Of a DNA stretch of 64,000 nt, positions 22,331 through 34,210 are shown in pieces. A program made the position numbers and the translations under genes. The stretch is taken from contig NAJO01000052.1 of NCBI GenBank assembly GCA_002077065.1, positions 1-64,000 on the forward strand, written 5' to 3'. Every line of letters starts with the position of its first letter. Position 1 is the first letter of the stretch. A model generated the notes under the pieces. It made no database searches. It worked only from the letters and a program-made list of their open reading frames with translations, and was not told the origin of the DNA. This DNA comes from Cryoendolithus antarcticus. Its lineage: Eukaryota > Ascomycota > Dothideomycetes > Cladosporiales > Cladosporiaceae.

Positions 22331-24190
22331 TCAGATGGTCTTTGGATGAAACCCTTGGGTGATCCTTCCCGCCACCCCGTTCGAATCAACCTGCATCTTA
22401 TTCTTCGCCACCGGATCGAGATCCTTGAGTGCAATCTCAAACGGGCCAAGCACATCCTCCTCCAGCACCCTCTCGCTCACCTCCCCAGGGCCCGTCCACA
22501 CCCACTTAGCAGGGACCTGCTTCCCTACCGGAACGCCAGCGGGCGTACCCTCGTGCCGAAGATGTCCATCCTCTAGCTTCCAGCCTTCCAGCGGACCTTT
22601 AGGTGTTTGAGGCAAGTATGTGTAAGGTCGCGTGGAGCGGAAGAGGCGGCGGTAAAGCCATTGAATGTACGGCTGTAGACTCAGGCCGTGAGGGAAGGCG
22701 CTGGACCAGTCTGACTCGACGCCATTGGCGCCTTCATCTATGCGATAGCGGACGGAGGCGTGGATGTACTCGTGCGTGTTGATCATGGGTAATGTCTCCT
22801 TGGACGTAAAGTAGCTTGTGCGTTTGTACTGGCCGGGCTTGCGAACTCTGAAGCCAGCGAGGGATTGCGGGAATGTGAGGGAGTCGTAAACAGTGCCTTT
22901 AGCCCATCCTCGAGAATTGACTTTATCGCGCGAGTAGTCTGCGACTTGTAGCTCCGAGTAATTGCTGATGTACGAGCCGTCGAATTTGATCCAGTCGAGT
23001 TCTGTGGTCTGGCTGTCTCTCGGTCTGGTATTGCCAGACAGCTGGTCCATCATCCACATGAGCGTGATGTCGGCATTTCCTTGGTCAGCGTACGATCCTC
23101 CGATGTTGCTGTGCGCACCGGCGAACCAGCATTGCTTCAGGTTTGTAGTGCATTCCTTGGGACGCTCCCAGACGGCGGGGGAGAACGGGTATCGACGCTC
23201 GTCTAGGCCAAGCGCCTGGAATGCGTTCTCAACATGGTTGTCAATCGTGGTGTCGAGCCACTTGTACTCGTGGATGTAAGACGGCAGGAACCATAACACC
23301 TTCCTGATCTTGGGGTTGATCGGGATGCCAAGGGAGCCCACAGTATCCCACACACCGATGCACTTGATCTTGGCGTCTTTGGTGAGATGATTGGCAACGA
23401 GAAACTTGCGGTAGTTGAGGAGATACTCTCCGATTTTCTTGAGCTTCTCGTCATCGCCTTTCACATGGACGGACTCGTCGACAGGCATATCCTCTTCCCT
23501 GCCCCCATGTTTCTTGCACCAAGCTTTGAAGAATATCGGTGGGTGCTTAGGATCACCAGCGTGCTCCCAGTCCTGGAAGATCTCGTAAAAGAAAGGCATT
23601 GCCCTACGTTCCAAGATACCGAATGCTCCGATGAAGCCACCAATCGAACGGGCCGTGAACGCACCACGTGAGAATCCAACCAAGAAGATCGAATCTGGTT
23701 GATCGACTTTCGCATCCCTCTGATCTGAGTAGTTGCTGACAAGGAACGAGTACGCTTCTCGCACGTTCTCTGAAAGTCCAGCTCCAGTGCCGCCGCCGAA
23801 GAACTTGTCCCAGACACCCAAGCCGGTGCCAACGCCAGCCTGGTAATACACGATCTGCTGATGATGGCCATCGTCCTGGTCCTGGATCGCTCGAGCAAGC
23901 CGAGTGACATTTGTGGGATTTGCAGGGTGGCCGGCACCGCCAAACTTGTCCTTCACCCAGGCATTGTCGGCATTGGCCCATGTGCCATCGCAGCAGACGA
24001 TCAGCTTCTTAGGTAATGGTGCCGCTACTGCGGTGATTGAGCTGTGTCGTCTGTGACCATTCGCGATCGCAAGATTGTCAGCCATGTTGCCGGTCCGCTG
24101 CAGGTGCTCTGTGAGTCTAGGCGAGCGTGACAAATGAGACTGGCTCGAGAGTCTTGTCGCTGTTGTTCCCAGAGCTCGACTGGCATGCAT
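22331..24190 (-). CDS. DUF2235 alpha/beta-hydrolase-like protein
   Basis: Belongs to the DUF2235 family of alpha/beta-hydrolase-fold proteins, related to bacterial Tle1-type phospholipases; the fungal members have no assigned substrate. Single exon, 619 residues from the first ATG. Landmarks are KKLIVCCDGTW at about residue 62, the oxyanion-side NPTNVTRLARAI, YYQAGVGTG, and the nucleophile elbow GFSRGAFTARSIGGF with serine in G-F-S-R-G. ECIGVWDTVGSLG-like sequence, here IKCIGVWDTVGSLGIP, supplies the acidic residue region, and WFAGAHSNIGGSY carries the likely catalytic histidine. The start is uncertain: 24190 adds a basic Ser/Arg-rich leader, while the ATG at 24085 (MADNLAI) begins close to the domain. 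The enzymatic triad appears intact. Confidence 0.88.
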   Translation of the reverse strand: MHASRALGTTATRLSSQSHLSRSPRLTEHLQRTGNMADNLAIANGHRRHSSITAVAAPLPKKLIVCCDGTWANADNAWVKDKFGGAGHPANPTNVTRLARAIQDQDDGHHQQIVYYQAGVGTGLGVWDKFFGGGTGAGLSENVREAYSFLVSNYSDQRDAKVDQPDSIFLVGFSRGAFTARSIGGFIGAFGILERRAMPFFYEIFQDWEHAGDPKHPPIFFKAWCKKHGGREEDMPVDESVHVKGDDEKLKKIGEYLLNYRKFLVANHLTKDAKIKCIGVWDTVGSLGIPINPKIRKVLWFLPSYIHEYKWLDTTIDNHVENAFQALGLDERRYPFSPAVWERPKECTTNLKQCWFAGAHSNIGGSYADQGNADITLMWMMDQLSGNTRPRDSQTTELDWIKFDGSYISNYSELQVADYSRDKVNSRGWAKGTVYDSLTFPQSLAGFRVRKPGQYKRTSYFTSKETLPMINTHEYIHASVRYRIDEGANGVESDWSSAFPHGLSLQPYIQWLYRRLFRSTRPYTYLPQTPKGPLEGWKLEDGHLRHEGTPAGVPVGKQVPAKWVWTGPGEVSERVLEEDVLGPFEIALKDLDPVAKNKMQVDSNGVAGRITQGFHPKTI

Positions 24191-25666
24191 ATGAATATGA
24201 TAAACCTCCGACTACAGCGTCAGCCCCTCAGATGTACAGCAAGAAAGAACAGCGACTCGAAAGCGTCTTACCATCGGATCAGATAGACCATGCGGTCAAA
24301 GAGATCATATATGAACTCTGCTCAGTGCCTCAGCCGCGACAGCCAAGGCAGCATGGTGTGAGCATCTGGGGCCGCTGCAGACAGCCTCATGCCCCGAATA
24401 GGAGCAGGGCTGAGGGTTCTCGTCTAGCTCACCGGCTGCGCCGCGCGCCGTGGCATGAGGAGGCTTGGTACTTATGCCAAGGGTGGGCTGAGGCACCCTC
24501 TTCTGTCCAGTCAGAGTTCGACTGCATTGCTGCATGATCGCTTACTGCGCAAGCCGGTGAGTGACATGCACCTTACTCGTCCGTCTCGGCGTTCCAGCGG
24601 TGCTGGACGTGGGCAGATACGAGAGCTCGAGCTGTCAAACTCATCGTGGTCCACGTGGTGGGCCGATTGCCGTTCCGTGGGTTCGTGCGCACTGGGTCAT
24701 GGTGAGCCAATAGGATTAGCAGCGCAAGTCACCTGCCGCTCCCGGACGCCAGAGCTGAACGCCACAGCTGAAAGTCGACCTCACCTCTGAGTTGGTGGAG
24801 TTCGGTGTACATTTGTCTCTTTCGTTCTGTGGTCAGACTGAGGAGGGCTTGCAGCTCGACATTCGGCAGCCGATGCCTCTCAGTCGTCGAGATCACTGCT
24901 ATGCTCCGGACCACCAGATCGAGGGATATATCGGTTCGCTCAGCACACAATGAGATAACTGACGCCGTCACCCCGCTCGCATGTTCCAAGCGCTCTTGTA
25001 CCGTCGAATAGGACGGTGATAGAAGGTTGCTATCTCATTTGAACCAATTGTCGCCGACTGTAATCGATGTCTGCTGCAGATTATTTGAGCGTGAGATTGC
25101 GAGGGCAGTGAGCGCCCTTTCACATGCATTATTTGTCAGTTTTGTGATAGAAATGTGTGTGTTTCACAAATCGACTGTCACAGGCTCATATCTTGCTCAA
25201 CCAGTCCGAAAGTCGTCAGGAATATAGCTGAGAGCTTACTGATGCTATGCTGCGGCTTAGCAATGACTCGAGATTGCCCCCCTCGTGATATTGACTCGCC
25301 ATTCTCTCGGTGGGGGTTATTTGGTGTGTGGTTAATCTACATAACCCTAACCCTGCGCAATGACTTGGGATGAGTTTGCGGAATCGAAAATGAAGCGTAG
25401 TGAAGATGGAGGTGAAGTCAGAATGAGCTCAGCTTGATGCTCACCACGAAGGAAGGTGCGAACGACTACAGTAGGAAGGTGCAGTCTGGGCTCGACCACC
25501 ACTAATGATCCCCAAATCATCATCTCGCACGGCAGGCACCTCAATAGACCAAGCCAGACAAGTGGGCATTAGCAACGACGCGCTGAGAGCAGCACATGTA
25601 GCGGGTTTGCGTCCACAATTGGACGTATCGTTATACACAAGGTACATGTAGTCTATGCGTTGTACA
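24191..25666. other. Intergenic, about 1.5 kb without a supported gene
   Basis: No frame resembles a protein. It contains one telomere-like double unit, AACCCTAACCCT, at 25343-25354, too short to mean much by itself. Confidence 0.5.
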
Positions 25667-26806
25667 TCAACTCACCAACAGCACCACACTCCCAAGCTGC
25701 CTCCTCATATCCGCATGCTCAACATCGTGTGTATCTTCCACCTCGCCCCACTGCTCGGTCTGAAACAACGTCTCCAGCGAGGCGGCAGCAGCCGCCTCTT
25801 CCGTTCCGAATCGTTGTACACCCTCGCCTTCCTTTCGCAGATGCGCAAATTCCGGACTCCAGTCCACCAAGAGCCGCGATGCAATGAGTAATGACTTCGA
25901 CGCCAGAATTCCCCTTTCCAGCGCGGCAAGTTCCCAAGCCGGCAGCCCAGACACCCAACCCTGGATTACTTGCTGCGTGAGTTGCGGTTGTGGCTCGGGT
26001 CGTATAGAGTCTTCGCCTAGTATGGGGTTGATGTCCACGCCTGGGAAGACGTGCGTGCGCAGAAAGCCGATGATGGGCTCGGCCATTTCTCGTTGCCTTG
26101 ACCGTAGACTTGGCTTTCCAGTGAGCTCAGGCTCGTGGATGTTGCGCTCTGGCGCCCAGCAGAGGAGCGTATCTGTACTGAGATAGCGCATGGCCATCTC
26201 TACAATCGTTTCGCGGATGGCCGTGTCGCGCGCTGCCTCTGCGGCTGTGATGTCGATGGCGCGCGATACCAGCGCTGTGAGAGGGATGTAATGATGCTTC
26301 AGCGCTTGTTGCGCGGACACTAGCTGGTCCCATTCTAGTGCAATGCCCGAGGCCAATGCTCGTTTGCTGTGCGGAATTGTGAGGGTAGCTTTCGTCGCTG
26401 TTCGCACCGGGCGCTTGTCAAGATGGACCTGCAGTCCAGCCGGAGTCTCGACGATCGACACATCTTTCCAGAAGCGCTTCTTCAATGCTGTTGTGGGCTT
26501 CGCGGGATCTACTTTCAAGTTCTCTCCTGCTTTCAAGCGATCGGCGATCTCGCGCTTGCGGATCAGAGCTGCCTCTGAGCTCGAGACGGATACTTGCGGC
26601 GGTGGCGGCGGCGGACCAACGACCGTGGGATGAGGTAACGGCGTCGCAGGGCGCGTGGTCGAGGTATGGATGCATCTTGATCTGTGGCGTATCCTTCTCG
26701 GTGCGGCAGCCGAGCACAATCCCAGATTGCTTGAGATTGCACGATGGACGCTCAGCGAAGAGGTCACGATCGGCGATGCGAATGTCGCGCGCAATACGGG
26801 CTCCAT
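25667..26806 (-). CDS. ATP12: Mitochondrial F1-ATPase assembly chaperone Atp12
   Basis: Matrix chaperone that binds the F1 alpha subunit during ATP synthase assembly. Single exon, 379 residues from the chosen start. The first 50 residues are Arg- and Ser-rich with no acids, typical of a mitochondrial presequence (RRIRHRSRCIHTSTTRP), followed by a Pro-rich linker. The ATP12 domain begins at RFWKDVSIVETPAGLQVHLD and includes LASGIALEWDQL, the helical region DTLLCWAPE and the C-terminal WVSGLPAWELAALERGILAS block, where the family's conserved acidic residue lies. I prefer the ATG at 26806 because the leader from there is a clean presequence; an in-frame ATG at 26854 adds 16 residues. It is divergent from the Zn2Cys6 gene 296 bases away. 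Confidence 0.92.
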   Translation of the reverse strand: MEPVLRATFASPIVTSSLSVHRAISSNLGLCSAAAPRRIRHRSRCIHTSTTRPATPLPHPTVVGPPPPPPQVSVSSSEAALIRKREIADRLKAGENLKVDPAKPTTALKKRFWKDVSIVETPAGLQVHLDKRPVRTATKATLTIPHSKRALASGIALEWDQLVSAQQALKHHYIPLTALVSRAIDITAAEAARDTAIRETIVEMAMRYLSTDTLLCWAPERNIHEPELTGKPSLRSRQREMAEPIIGFLRTHVFPGVDINPILGEDSIRPEPQPQLTQQVIQGWVSGLPAWELAALERGILASKSLLIASRLLVDWSPEFAHLRKEGEGVQRFGTEEAAAAASLETLFQTEQWGEVEDTHDVEHADMRRQLGSVVLLVS

Positions 26807-27102
26807 GTTGTGTGTATGAATTTGGAATGCGAGGCAACCGGGACATGAACGCATCGAAGCTCGGCTCGGGAGTGAACGAATAGAGCTGAGTAAAGTTCGG
26901 GTGAGGCGCCGTGTCGAAGCTTAGCACTCAGATTGCGGAGAAGCATCAGGGAGGTCTGCGCGGACTCGACATGGCGCACGTCAATTGTAAGGTGGTAGAA
27001 GAGGTTGGATGATACGCTTATGAAGGCTACTGCTGTACGATCATTCCCGTCGTCTGGGGTCGCGTCACAGCATCGGCCCACGTACGCGCTCAAGAGCTGG
27101 CG

Positions 27103-30100
27103 ATGGACGCATCTCTTCGGGATGTCCTGGAACAGCAAGCCGGAGACAACAAACCGCAAATGAGGATCATGGAGTACTCCACGAGCGCGCAGCAAGACGC
27201 ATCCAACCTGACGGGTCAAGAGGATGGTCCCGCGCAGGTCAAGCCGACTGTCGCCGTGAAGCCACTGCGCTTCGTGACCCATGATGGACCGCCAAATCCG
27301 AAGAGGAGACGCGTCGGGGCAGCGTGCCTGACATGTCGCAAGAGGAAGACAGCATGCAGTGGCGAACGGCCAGCATGCATGACATGCATGCAGAATAAGC
27401 TTGAGTGCTCAGGCTACTCCTCGGAAGGCGCTGTTCTGCCCGCGACGACGCGTCGAACCAACACGGAAGATGCTGCCATACATCCCAGTCTGAGGAGACA
27501 GGCATCGGCGACGAGTTCAGGCGCGTCCAGACCTCCGCAAGTACAGCAGCAGTCGCATGATGCGCAGTACAATGCACCAGCGGGCTATGAGAGTCAATTT
27601 GCGACTCGGCTGGAGTCTCGACCAGCCCCTGCCACCCCATCTCAGCACTCGATCACCCAGAGTGGACCTATGTTCTCAGGTCCACGCAACCGAGTACCAT
27701 ACTTCAGATGGCTGGGACCTACAGCTATCTTGAGTGGTTACAAGCAAATGGTCGTAAAGATCAAGCGACATGACAATGATGGCAAGACGTCTACTAATGG
27801 CGAGGCTGCTGGCTTGGTGTCACCTGCACCGGGCACTTATGGAGGCACTCGTCCAAGCATAGGTCTAGCTCACTCCAGCAGTGATCCCGAAGCTTCCCAC
27901 TCACTCGATCTACCATTCTACGACACGAGCGCCGTGCCGCCAAGTGAGCTCATCACGCATCTGGCCCAGACGTTCTTCGTGCATCTCGGATGCAACTACC
28001 CTTTCCTGCAGCGAGAGCGCTTTCTGCGAGACTTGGAAGAGAAGCAGGTCGATGCCATTTTGGTCGATGCGGTCTGCGCTCTGTCAGCTCGTTTTTCGAC
28101 CCACGAGCTCCTGATTAACCAGCGAGGGTCTGATGGTAGCAAGCTATCGCCAGCTGAGTATGGTCACGCATTTGCACAGCGAGCGATGACTGCTCTGACC
28201 CAGACATTTCCTGTGCCAACTGTAGCCGCAGCTCAGGCTGCACTATTGCTGGCATACAACGAGTTCGGTGAGAGTCGAGACAGTGGGCTGTGGATGTACC
28301 TTGGCATCTCCATTCGCATTGCTCAAGACTTGGGCCTACAGAAGCTCGAGGGCCTAAAGTATAAAGGGCGCGATGGGCCGACGCCGAAGCAAGTGAAGCG
28401 AGAAGCGCGTGATGGGCCTGCTGTTGCCCTACAATCCCACGCGCCATCGCTAGCGCCGGCTCGACGCACTGTGGAGGCTGGACAAGACGATGTAGTCGTC
28501 AATGCGGAGATCGAGGAGGCTAAAGCAGCTGAGCAAGAGCGCTTCGACACTTTCTGGGCCATCTTTCTGCTGGATCGTGTCGTCTCATCGGGTGTCGGCA
28601 GACGAAGCACCCTCCGCGACAAAGACATCGAGCTGTCATTCCCTCCACTTGACGAACAGCTCCCGCACTCGGAGTGGCCAGCTCCATTTCCTGCGCTCAT
28701 TCGAATTGTGCACCTTTACGGCGGCGTCGCAGACTTGCTCAATGGCATCAAGGAACCCACAGACGTTACTCCAGATACGTCGAAGAGGCTCGCAGTCATG
28801 GAGCGTCAGGTCACGAGCTTCTATCAAGGTCTTTCCCCGAAGCTGCATTTCGATGCGGTCAACTTCCAGTACTACGTCAAGGCTGGCGAAGGCACGAACT
28901 TCGTGCTGCTACACTTCTGGTTCCACACGTTGATCGTGCTACTACACCAGCCCACGATACTGAAGACCTTCGAAGGTCGCATGCTGCATTTGTTTCCGAA
29001 CAGCCAGCAGCTTAGTATGAGCTCTGCCAAGACTATTGCAGACATCCTGAGCTACTCGCAGCTCATGGATGCAAAGGCGAGTCTCGGCAATCCGTTCACG
29101 ACGCAGTGCATATACGTCGCTGCATGTGCCTTCCTCAAGGAAACAGCAGAACAAACAGCTTCCTCCAACGCACAGAGCCGCGCCACAAGTCCTGTCAGGC
29201 AACCAGGCAAAGTCGTCGCCACAACAGCAGGCTTCACACCCGTTGCGGCAGAGTCTACTGACAGCTCAGTCACGCCTGCGAACTCTGACAAGAGGGCGCT
29301 GGCCAAGCATACGCTGCTCGCCACTGCTGCCAGTCAGCACTATCAGCTGTGCTACAAAGCACTGCAGTCTCTCGAGACCTACTGGGCAGGCACGAAGTAC
29401 ATACTGACGATCCTGGACCAGAAGTTCCAAGGCGTCGACGATCCGCTTCTCTATACTGTGGAGGAGGGTCAGTCCGCCATTGAACAGCCACGGCCAGATC
29501 CGGCGTTCACCTCACCTGGCTGGCGGAGAAAGCCAAGTTGGGGACCGTATATTGGCAATCCGGAGATTGGGAAGGAGTTCATGCAAGCCAGAGCTGGGGA
29601 TGAGGGAGGAGAGCGAGGCAATGGTACACACTACGATGCTCGACTGTTCTCTGCGAATGCGCGCTGACTTTGATGTAGCAATCGGATGGACCCTAACAGG
29701 GAACATGAACGAGCCCTCCACGAATCTCGCCTGGCACTACGCTAGTGAGCAGGTCAACCAGCCCGTCACCGCATACAATAGTTCCTCGACCCAGCAATCG
29801 GCTCAGGAGCAGCAGCACTCCTCATTGTATTGCCAAACCTCCCTTCCGAACCACACACCCCTTTCGCAATCCTACGCCCAGCCGGAAGTCTCCGACGCTT
29901 CCCTCCTGCTCTCCCTGAACAACACCTATCCGAACAATACCGCCAATACCGCGCCAGCACAATACGCCCATGACACCGCGACCAATACGACGTATCCGTC
30001 CTGGACCGATCACCCGCACTTTCCCCACAGTACGTATGCTAGTCTCGCGAGACCGCCATTTGGGGATATGATGATCGAGAGTCGGGATGTGGACATGTCT

Positions 30101-30190
30101 CTGCTCGGGCTGGGAGGCATGCCGTGGTTTGAGAGTGCTGGTGTGGGAGGATACGGTGGGACCGAGGGGGAGGGCGCGGCCTATCAGTGA
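27103..30190 (+). CDS. Zn2Cys6 transcription factor with fungal-specific regulatory domain
   Basis: A nuclear regulator of 1010 residues. Exons are 27103-29623 and 29679-30190; the 55-base intron (GTACAC to GATGTAG) joins RGN to AIGWTLTGNMNEP and moves the reading frame into a long C-terminal tail, so a model ending at the stop near 29667 would be truncated. The zinc cluster has cysteines at residues 75, 78, 85, 92, 95 and 102 (CLTCRKRKTACSGERPACMT). A Gln/Ser-rich linker leads to VPYFRWLGPTAILSGYKQMV and then the fungal transcription factor domain (about residues 280-680, ITHLAQTFFVHLGCNYPFLQ, MYLGISIRIAQDLGLQK). The tail is Asn/Gln/Ser/Thr-rich and ends with an acidic-hydrophobic segment (MMIESRDVDMSLLGLGGMPW) that could activate transcription. 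I do not recognise the orthologue. Confidence 0.88.
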
Positions 30191-30339
30191 CGAAGCACCC
30201 ATCTGGGGCGACTCGAGCGAAAGTGTCTGTGAGCTACCTTCGTTGGAGCCGCATGGTACATCGACTCGCACATACTGTACTTGCGCGATTTGCTGCTCCA
30301 CCAGACAGCCAGGTGCACCTGGCATTGTCACACCACGTT

Positions 30340-33300
30340 CTAGAAGATCTCCTCCAATCTCTCACTCTTCCAGTCCCTCTGTCCGCCCACCACCGCGTCC
30401 CTAATGGGCCAGTACTCGCCTCCAAATTTCCAGTACTCCTCTCCCGTGATTTCATGTCGCGCCTTATGAAACCACCGTGCCTCAAACTCCTTCCCACTGC
30501 TTTCCCGCACCTTCCGCCTAGCCCTCTGCCCTTCTTCAACGCGATTCTTCTCCCTGGCCGCGAAGTCGTACTCGCCCTCTTCCATTGCTCGCTGATCGGG
30601 CCGGAGGCGGGAGTCAGTGGGAGCGAGAAATGGCAGTAGAGAGGGCGCTGGGTCGTTGAGCGTCACAGCAAAGGGCGTGAGGTTGAAGGGAATACCAGTG
30701 GGCCGTGGGTGAGCTTCCCAGACCAGGAAGGCCTTCTCGTTGCCCTCGCTCACATCTGCTTCGTAGCCAGGCGTCAAGCGAGCGTAGATCTTGTCGTTCC
30801 AGCGCCCACCCATAGACCAGCGTGTCTTGCCTTGCTTGTCGAGGACTTTACCCGAGACTTGATATGCACTACTAGCTTTCCAGCCCTTCGCCTTAAAGTC
30901 CAGCAAGCAGACCTCACCAGTTGTCCAGTTCTTGATCTCCATCGGTCCGTAATTATCAACGACCGGGTTTCCAGTGATGATGCCGACGACGGAAGATGTG
31001 ACTTTCTTCCACGTGTACAGCTCCTCGCCTCCAGAAGCTGGGCGGAGTCGCAAGAACCACGTGCCCAGTGGATTGAACTCGAAAGACTTGCCGTAGAATT
31101 TGGACTTCACGGCCGACTCCCCGTAGTAATCCCAGTTCTTGCTCTCAGCGTACGCAGCGCCGACGGGCGGATGATGCGAGACTTGCTCGATGAAGAAGCG
31201 GTAGCCGAGATCTGGCCTCACATACTCGTACGTTTCGCCAAGCAGCGGGTTGAACGGCTTCGCTACGCGACCAATGGTCGAAGCGTATTCTGAAGCAGCG
31301 AAGGCTGCGACGTAAACTAGACGCTCAGTGCTGTCGGGGCGGGAGGCGGCGGTGTTTAGGAGGGAGGTGTATTCCATGTCTTCAACGACGCGATAGAGGA
31401 GGGATGTGGGCTCGTTGAAGGACACGGGAAGGGTCATCTTGGTCATGTCTTTGCCGATCATGGATTTGAGGATGCCCTGTGAGTCTTTGTCAGTAGCTGT
31501 CGTTAAGGTGATGGACACTTGCAGTGCGAATTACCCATAGACCGACTTTGGGCCTGTTGTCAGCGTCTAATGTCAGCCGTTTCCGCGGACCGTCTTCGTA
31601 GCCGCGATAGGACTTTGCGATCTCTTGCTCGAGTTGCTGCTTCTTGACCGCTACCTCGTCGCCCTCGACGTTCAACGCTGGCACCGCTGCCTTCTCGGTG
31701 GCAGGTGCGGCGACTAATGGCGGGCTCATCGGTGGCATGACATCGACCACCTCGACTTCACCAGCATCCACGGCATCAAAGAACTCCTCTTCTTCCTCAT
31801 CATCGTCATCAGAGACCTCATTGTTCGTGAGCGCTGCAATGGTGGGCCTCCGCTTTCTATTATTAGTGAGAGCGTCCTTTGGCAGCTCAAGCGTAGGTGT
31901 TCTGGCGGGAGCTTGCGCCGCACTCGCCACAAGCTCAGGCGCGATCGTGAACTGCGTCTCTTGACTGGCATCCAGCGATGCAGAGCGACTGATGCCACTT
32001 TGACCTTCCAGCGCCTCTCGCAATGCCCGCTTCGTCCGCTTTCGCTTATCCTCGCTCTCGCCAATTCGTGTTTCAAGTATCTCCTGCTCTTCTGCTACAC
32101 GTGCCATGCTGTCTTCCCACAACCTTCGGACATTCTGCTCGCGCTCAAGACGGTGTTGCCAGAAGGCTTCGTGGTCGCGGCTGATCCGCAAGAGGTCCAA
32201 AACTAGACCTTTCAGATTGCCGACTGCTGTCTCGTAGCTCGAAAGAGCTTGTACAACGGTCGGGTGGCTAATCTGGGTGTCCGGGTTGGCATTCTGTTCG
32301 CGCTTGAGTGCTACGGATACTTGCTCGAGCAGGTCAAGCTGCAATTTGGCGGACTGAGCAGTGATCGAGAAGGCATCGCGGTTAGCTGGGCGTATCTCAT
32401 GACTGCTTGCATCGTCGCCGAAATCATCATCGTCGTCAAGATCACCCTCGATGGTGGCCGTGTTCGTCCGCGTCAAGCCCTTCATCATAGAGTCGTCGCC
32501 GATGCTGGGCTCATAGGCGCTCGTCCCATCTATCACGCTGCTGGCGGACGTGGACAGACCGAGAGCAGCGCCTGGCAGGAGATGACTTGTACCTGGTACG
32601 CCTCCATCGTCCTTTGCATGTTGTCGCTCGGCCTGCTCTTTGCGCGCCTCCTTCAACGCCTGATTCTCACTCTGCTGCCTCTTCGTCTCCTCGCGCTCCT
32701 CGTCTTTTGCCCACTGGATGGCGTTGTTCAGCGCCCAGAACCATCTCTTCGCCTCAACCTCGTGGTTTGCTTTCAAGTTATACTTCACCGAGCTCTTGCC
32801 ATGGATCTCGAACAGCAGCTTGTCTTTCGGATCCATCTTTAGCTTCGCAATTCGCATGTTGATCGCGCCTCTGCAGGCCGATCCAGCATCATCCTGATTC
32901 TTGTAGTAACTCAACACTCCGTCTTCGAGCACGAACCACCGCAGCTTGTAGCCGGAAGTGTAGTTCGTCCACTTGCGCAAGTAGCCCTTCATCTCTCGGC
33001 TCTCTTTGCCGCCTGGACCAGCTTCCGATAGCGGTGCCTGAGCGTTATCGCCGAGTATGGTCTTTTCTTGTATGCTTCGCTGCGCGACTGCAGCTGCGGG
33101 CGACCGCTTCAGGATAGCCCTTGTACGATCATCTTTGGTAACATCCTGCGGCAGCTTGCCCTTCCTGTCTCGCCGGAACGGATCTGCTCCGTTCAGTAGT
33201 AGCAGCTGCGCGAGCTTCGTATCCTTCTTCCTCGCGGCCTCGTGCAGTAGAGTACCGCCAGCCTCGGTGGTAGCAGCATCTGTTGCGAGCTCCGGCCCGT

Positions 33301-34210
33301 TCACATCGAGAGAAGCCTGGACCTTCTCATCGCCTAGTAGAGCCTCGAGTCCCTCGTAATCATGCTTGGTGACAAGGTGGTGAACCTTCTGGACGTTCGT
33401 GGCGATGAACATGCTCCTTGCCAACTGCAGCTGCTGGAAGATTTCTGGGCTTTTTGCCAAATCAAGCGGCGTTCTTCCATGATAATTGGTCGCCGCATCG
33501 TTCACATCTGGCCGCTCAAGCAGTAGCTTCACCACAGGAGCCCTCCCTAAGGAAGACGCCAGGTGAAGAGGCGTGTTGCCATCTCGATCCCTAGCATTGA
33601 CGTCTGCCGTCTGCTGCGATAGCACGAACTCGATCACTGGCAGCTCGGCGCATTGAATGGCAAGGTGCAATATAGTCGTGCCGTCCAGCCGGGTCTGATC
33701 ATCTCCCTTCGTTGCTCGAGCAATAACGGCAGTATCCCCGTTCCTGAGAGCTTCAAAGACCTTGAACAGTCGCACGCTCTGCTCTATGGTGACGCCTTGA
33801 CTGGCGCTTGAAGGCGTTATTGGAGTGTTCTCTTGCACGCTTCGGCTACTGGGCGAGTCGAGCTTGTTGTTGCTGTAGGACATCGTCGTCGACAGGTGTG
33901 GTCGGTGGCCGATGTTGGAGGTTCTAGACGAAGCCACTGGAGTTTGGATGCTTGCCGCAGGGACCGCAGAGCCAGTGCTGTCTCCGTTGCCCGAATGAGC
34001 CATATCCTTACTGTCTATCCCACTGCTTGAGAGGGTGGGCACGTTTCCACGACTCGTAGCGCGCGACAAAAGTGCTCTCGCAGCACTCGACTTCGAGCGT
34101 TTGTGACTTTTGGCTGCAGATGGCGCCAATCTGCTGCTGTCGTCGGCGCTATCGGTGTTGTTGCCGTCTTGAACTTGAGACATTCGCCCGTCTGAGCCTG
34201 AGGACGTCAT
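30340..34210 (-). CDS. Oxysterol-binding protein with ankyrin, PH, FFAT and ORD (OSH1/OSH2 type)
   Basis: A lipid-transfer protein acting at membrane contact sites, exchanging sterol and PI4P. Exons are 31535-34210 and 30340-31476, intron 31477-31534 (GTAATT to TCACAG), giving 1270 residues. In order: a Ser-rich N-terminus; ankyrin repeats at about residues 170-365 ([40 protein letters not shown]); a PH domain at about 405-505 ([20 protein letters not shown] to [19 protein letters not shown]); coiled coil; an FFAT-like motif EFFDAVD in an acidic run (near 31767-31790) for binding ER VAP proteins; and the OSBP-related domain with the signature [11 protein letters not shown]. The ATG at 34210 is taken as start; an upstream in-frame ATG at 34267 is possible. 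The domain set matches yeast Osh1 and Osh2. Confidence 0.92.

Noticed and set aside
25343..25354. AACCCTAACCCT telomere-like sequence
   Set aside because: Only two units; expected by chance or as a small interstitial relic. No other subtelomeric feature is nearby.
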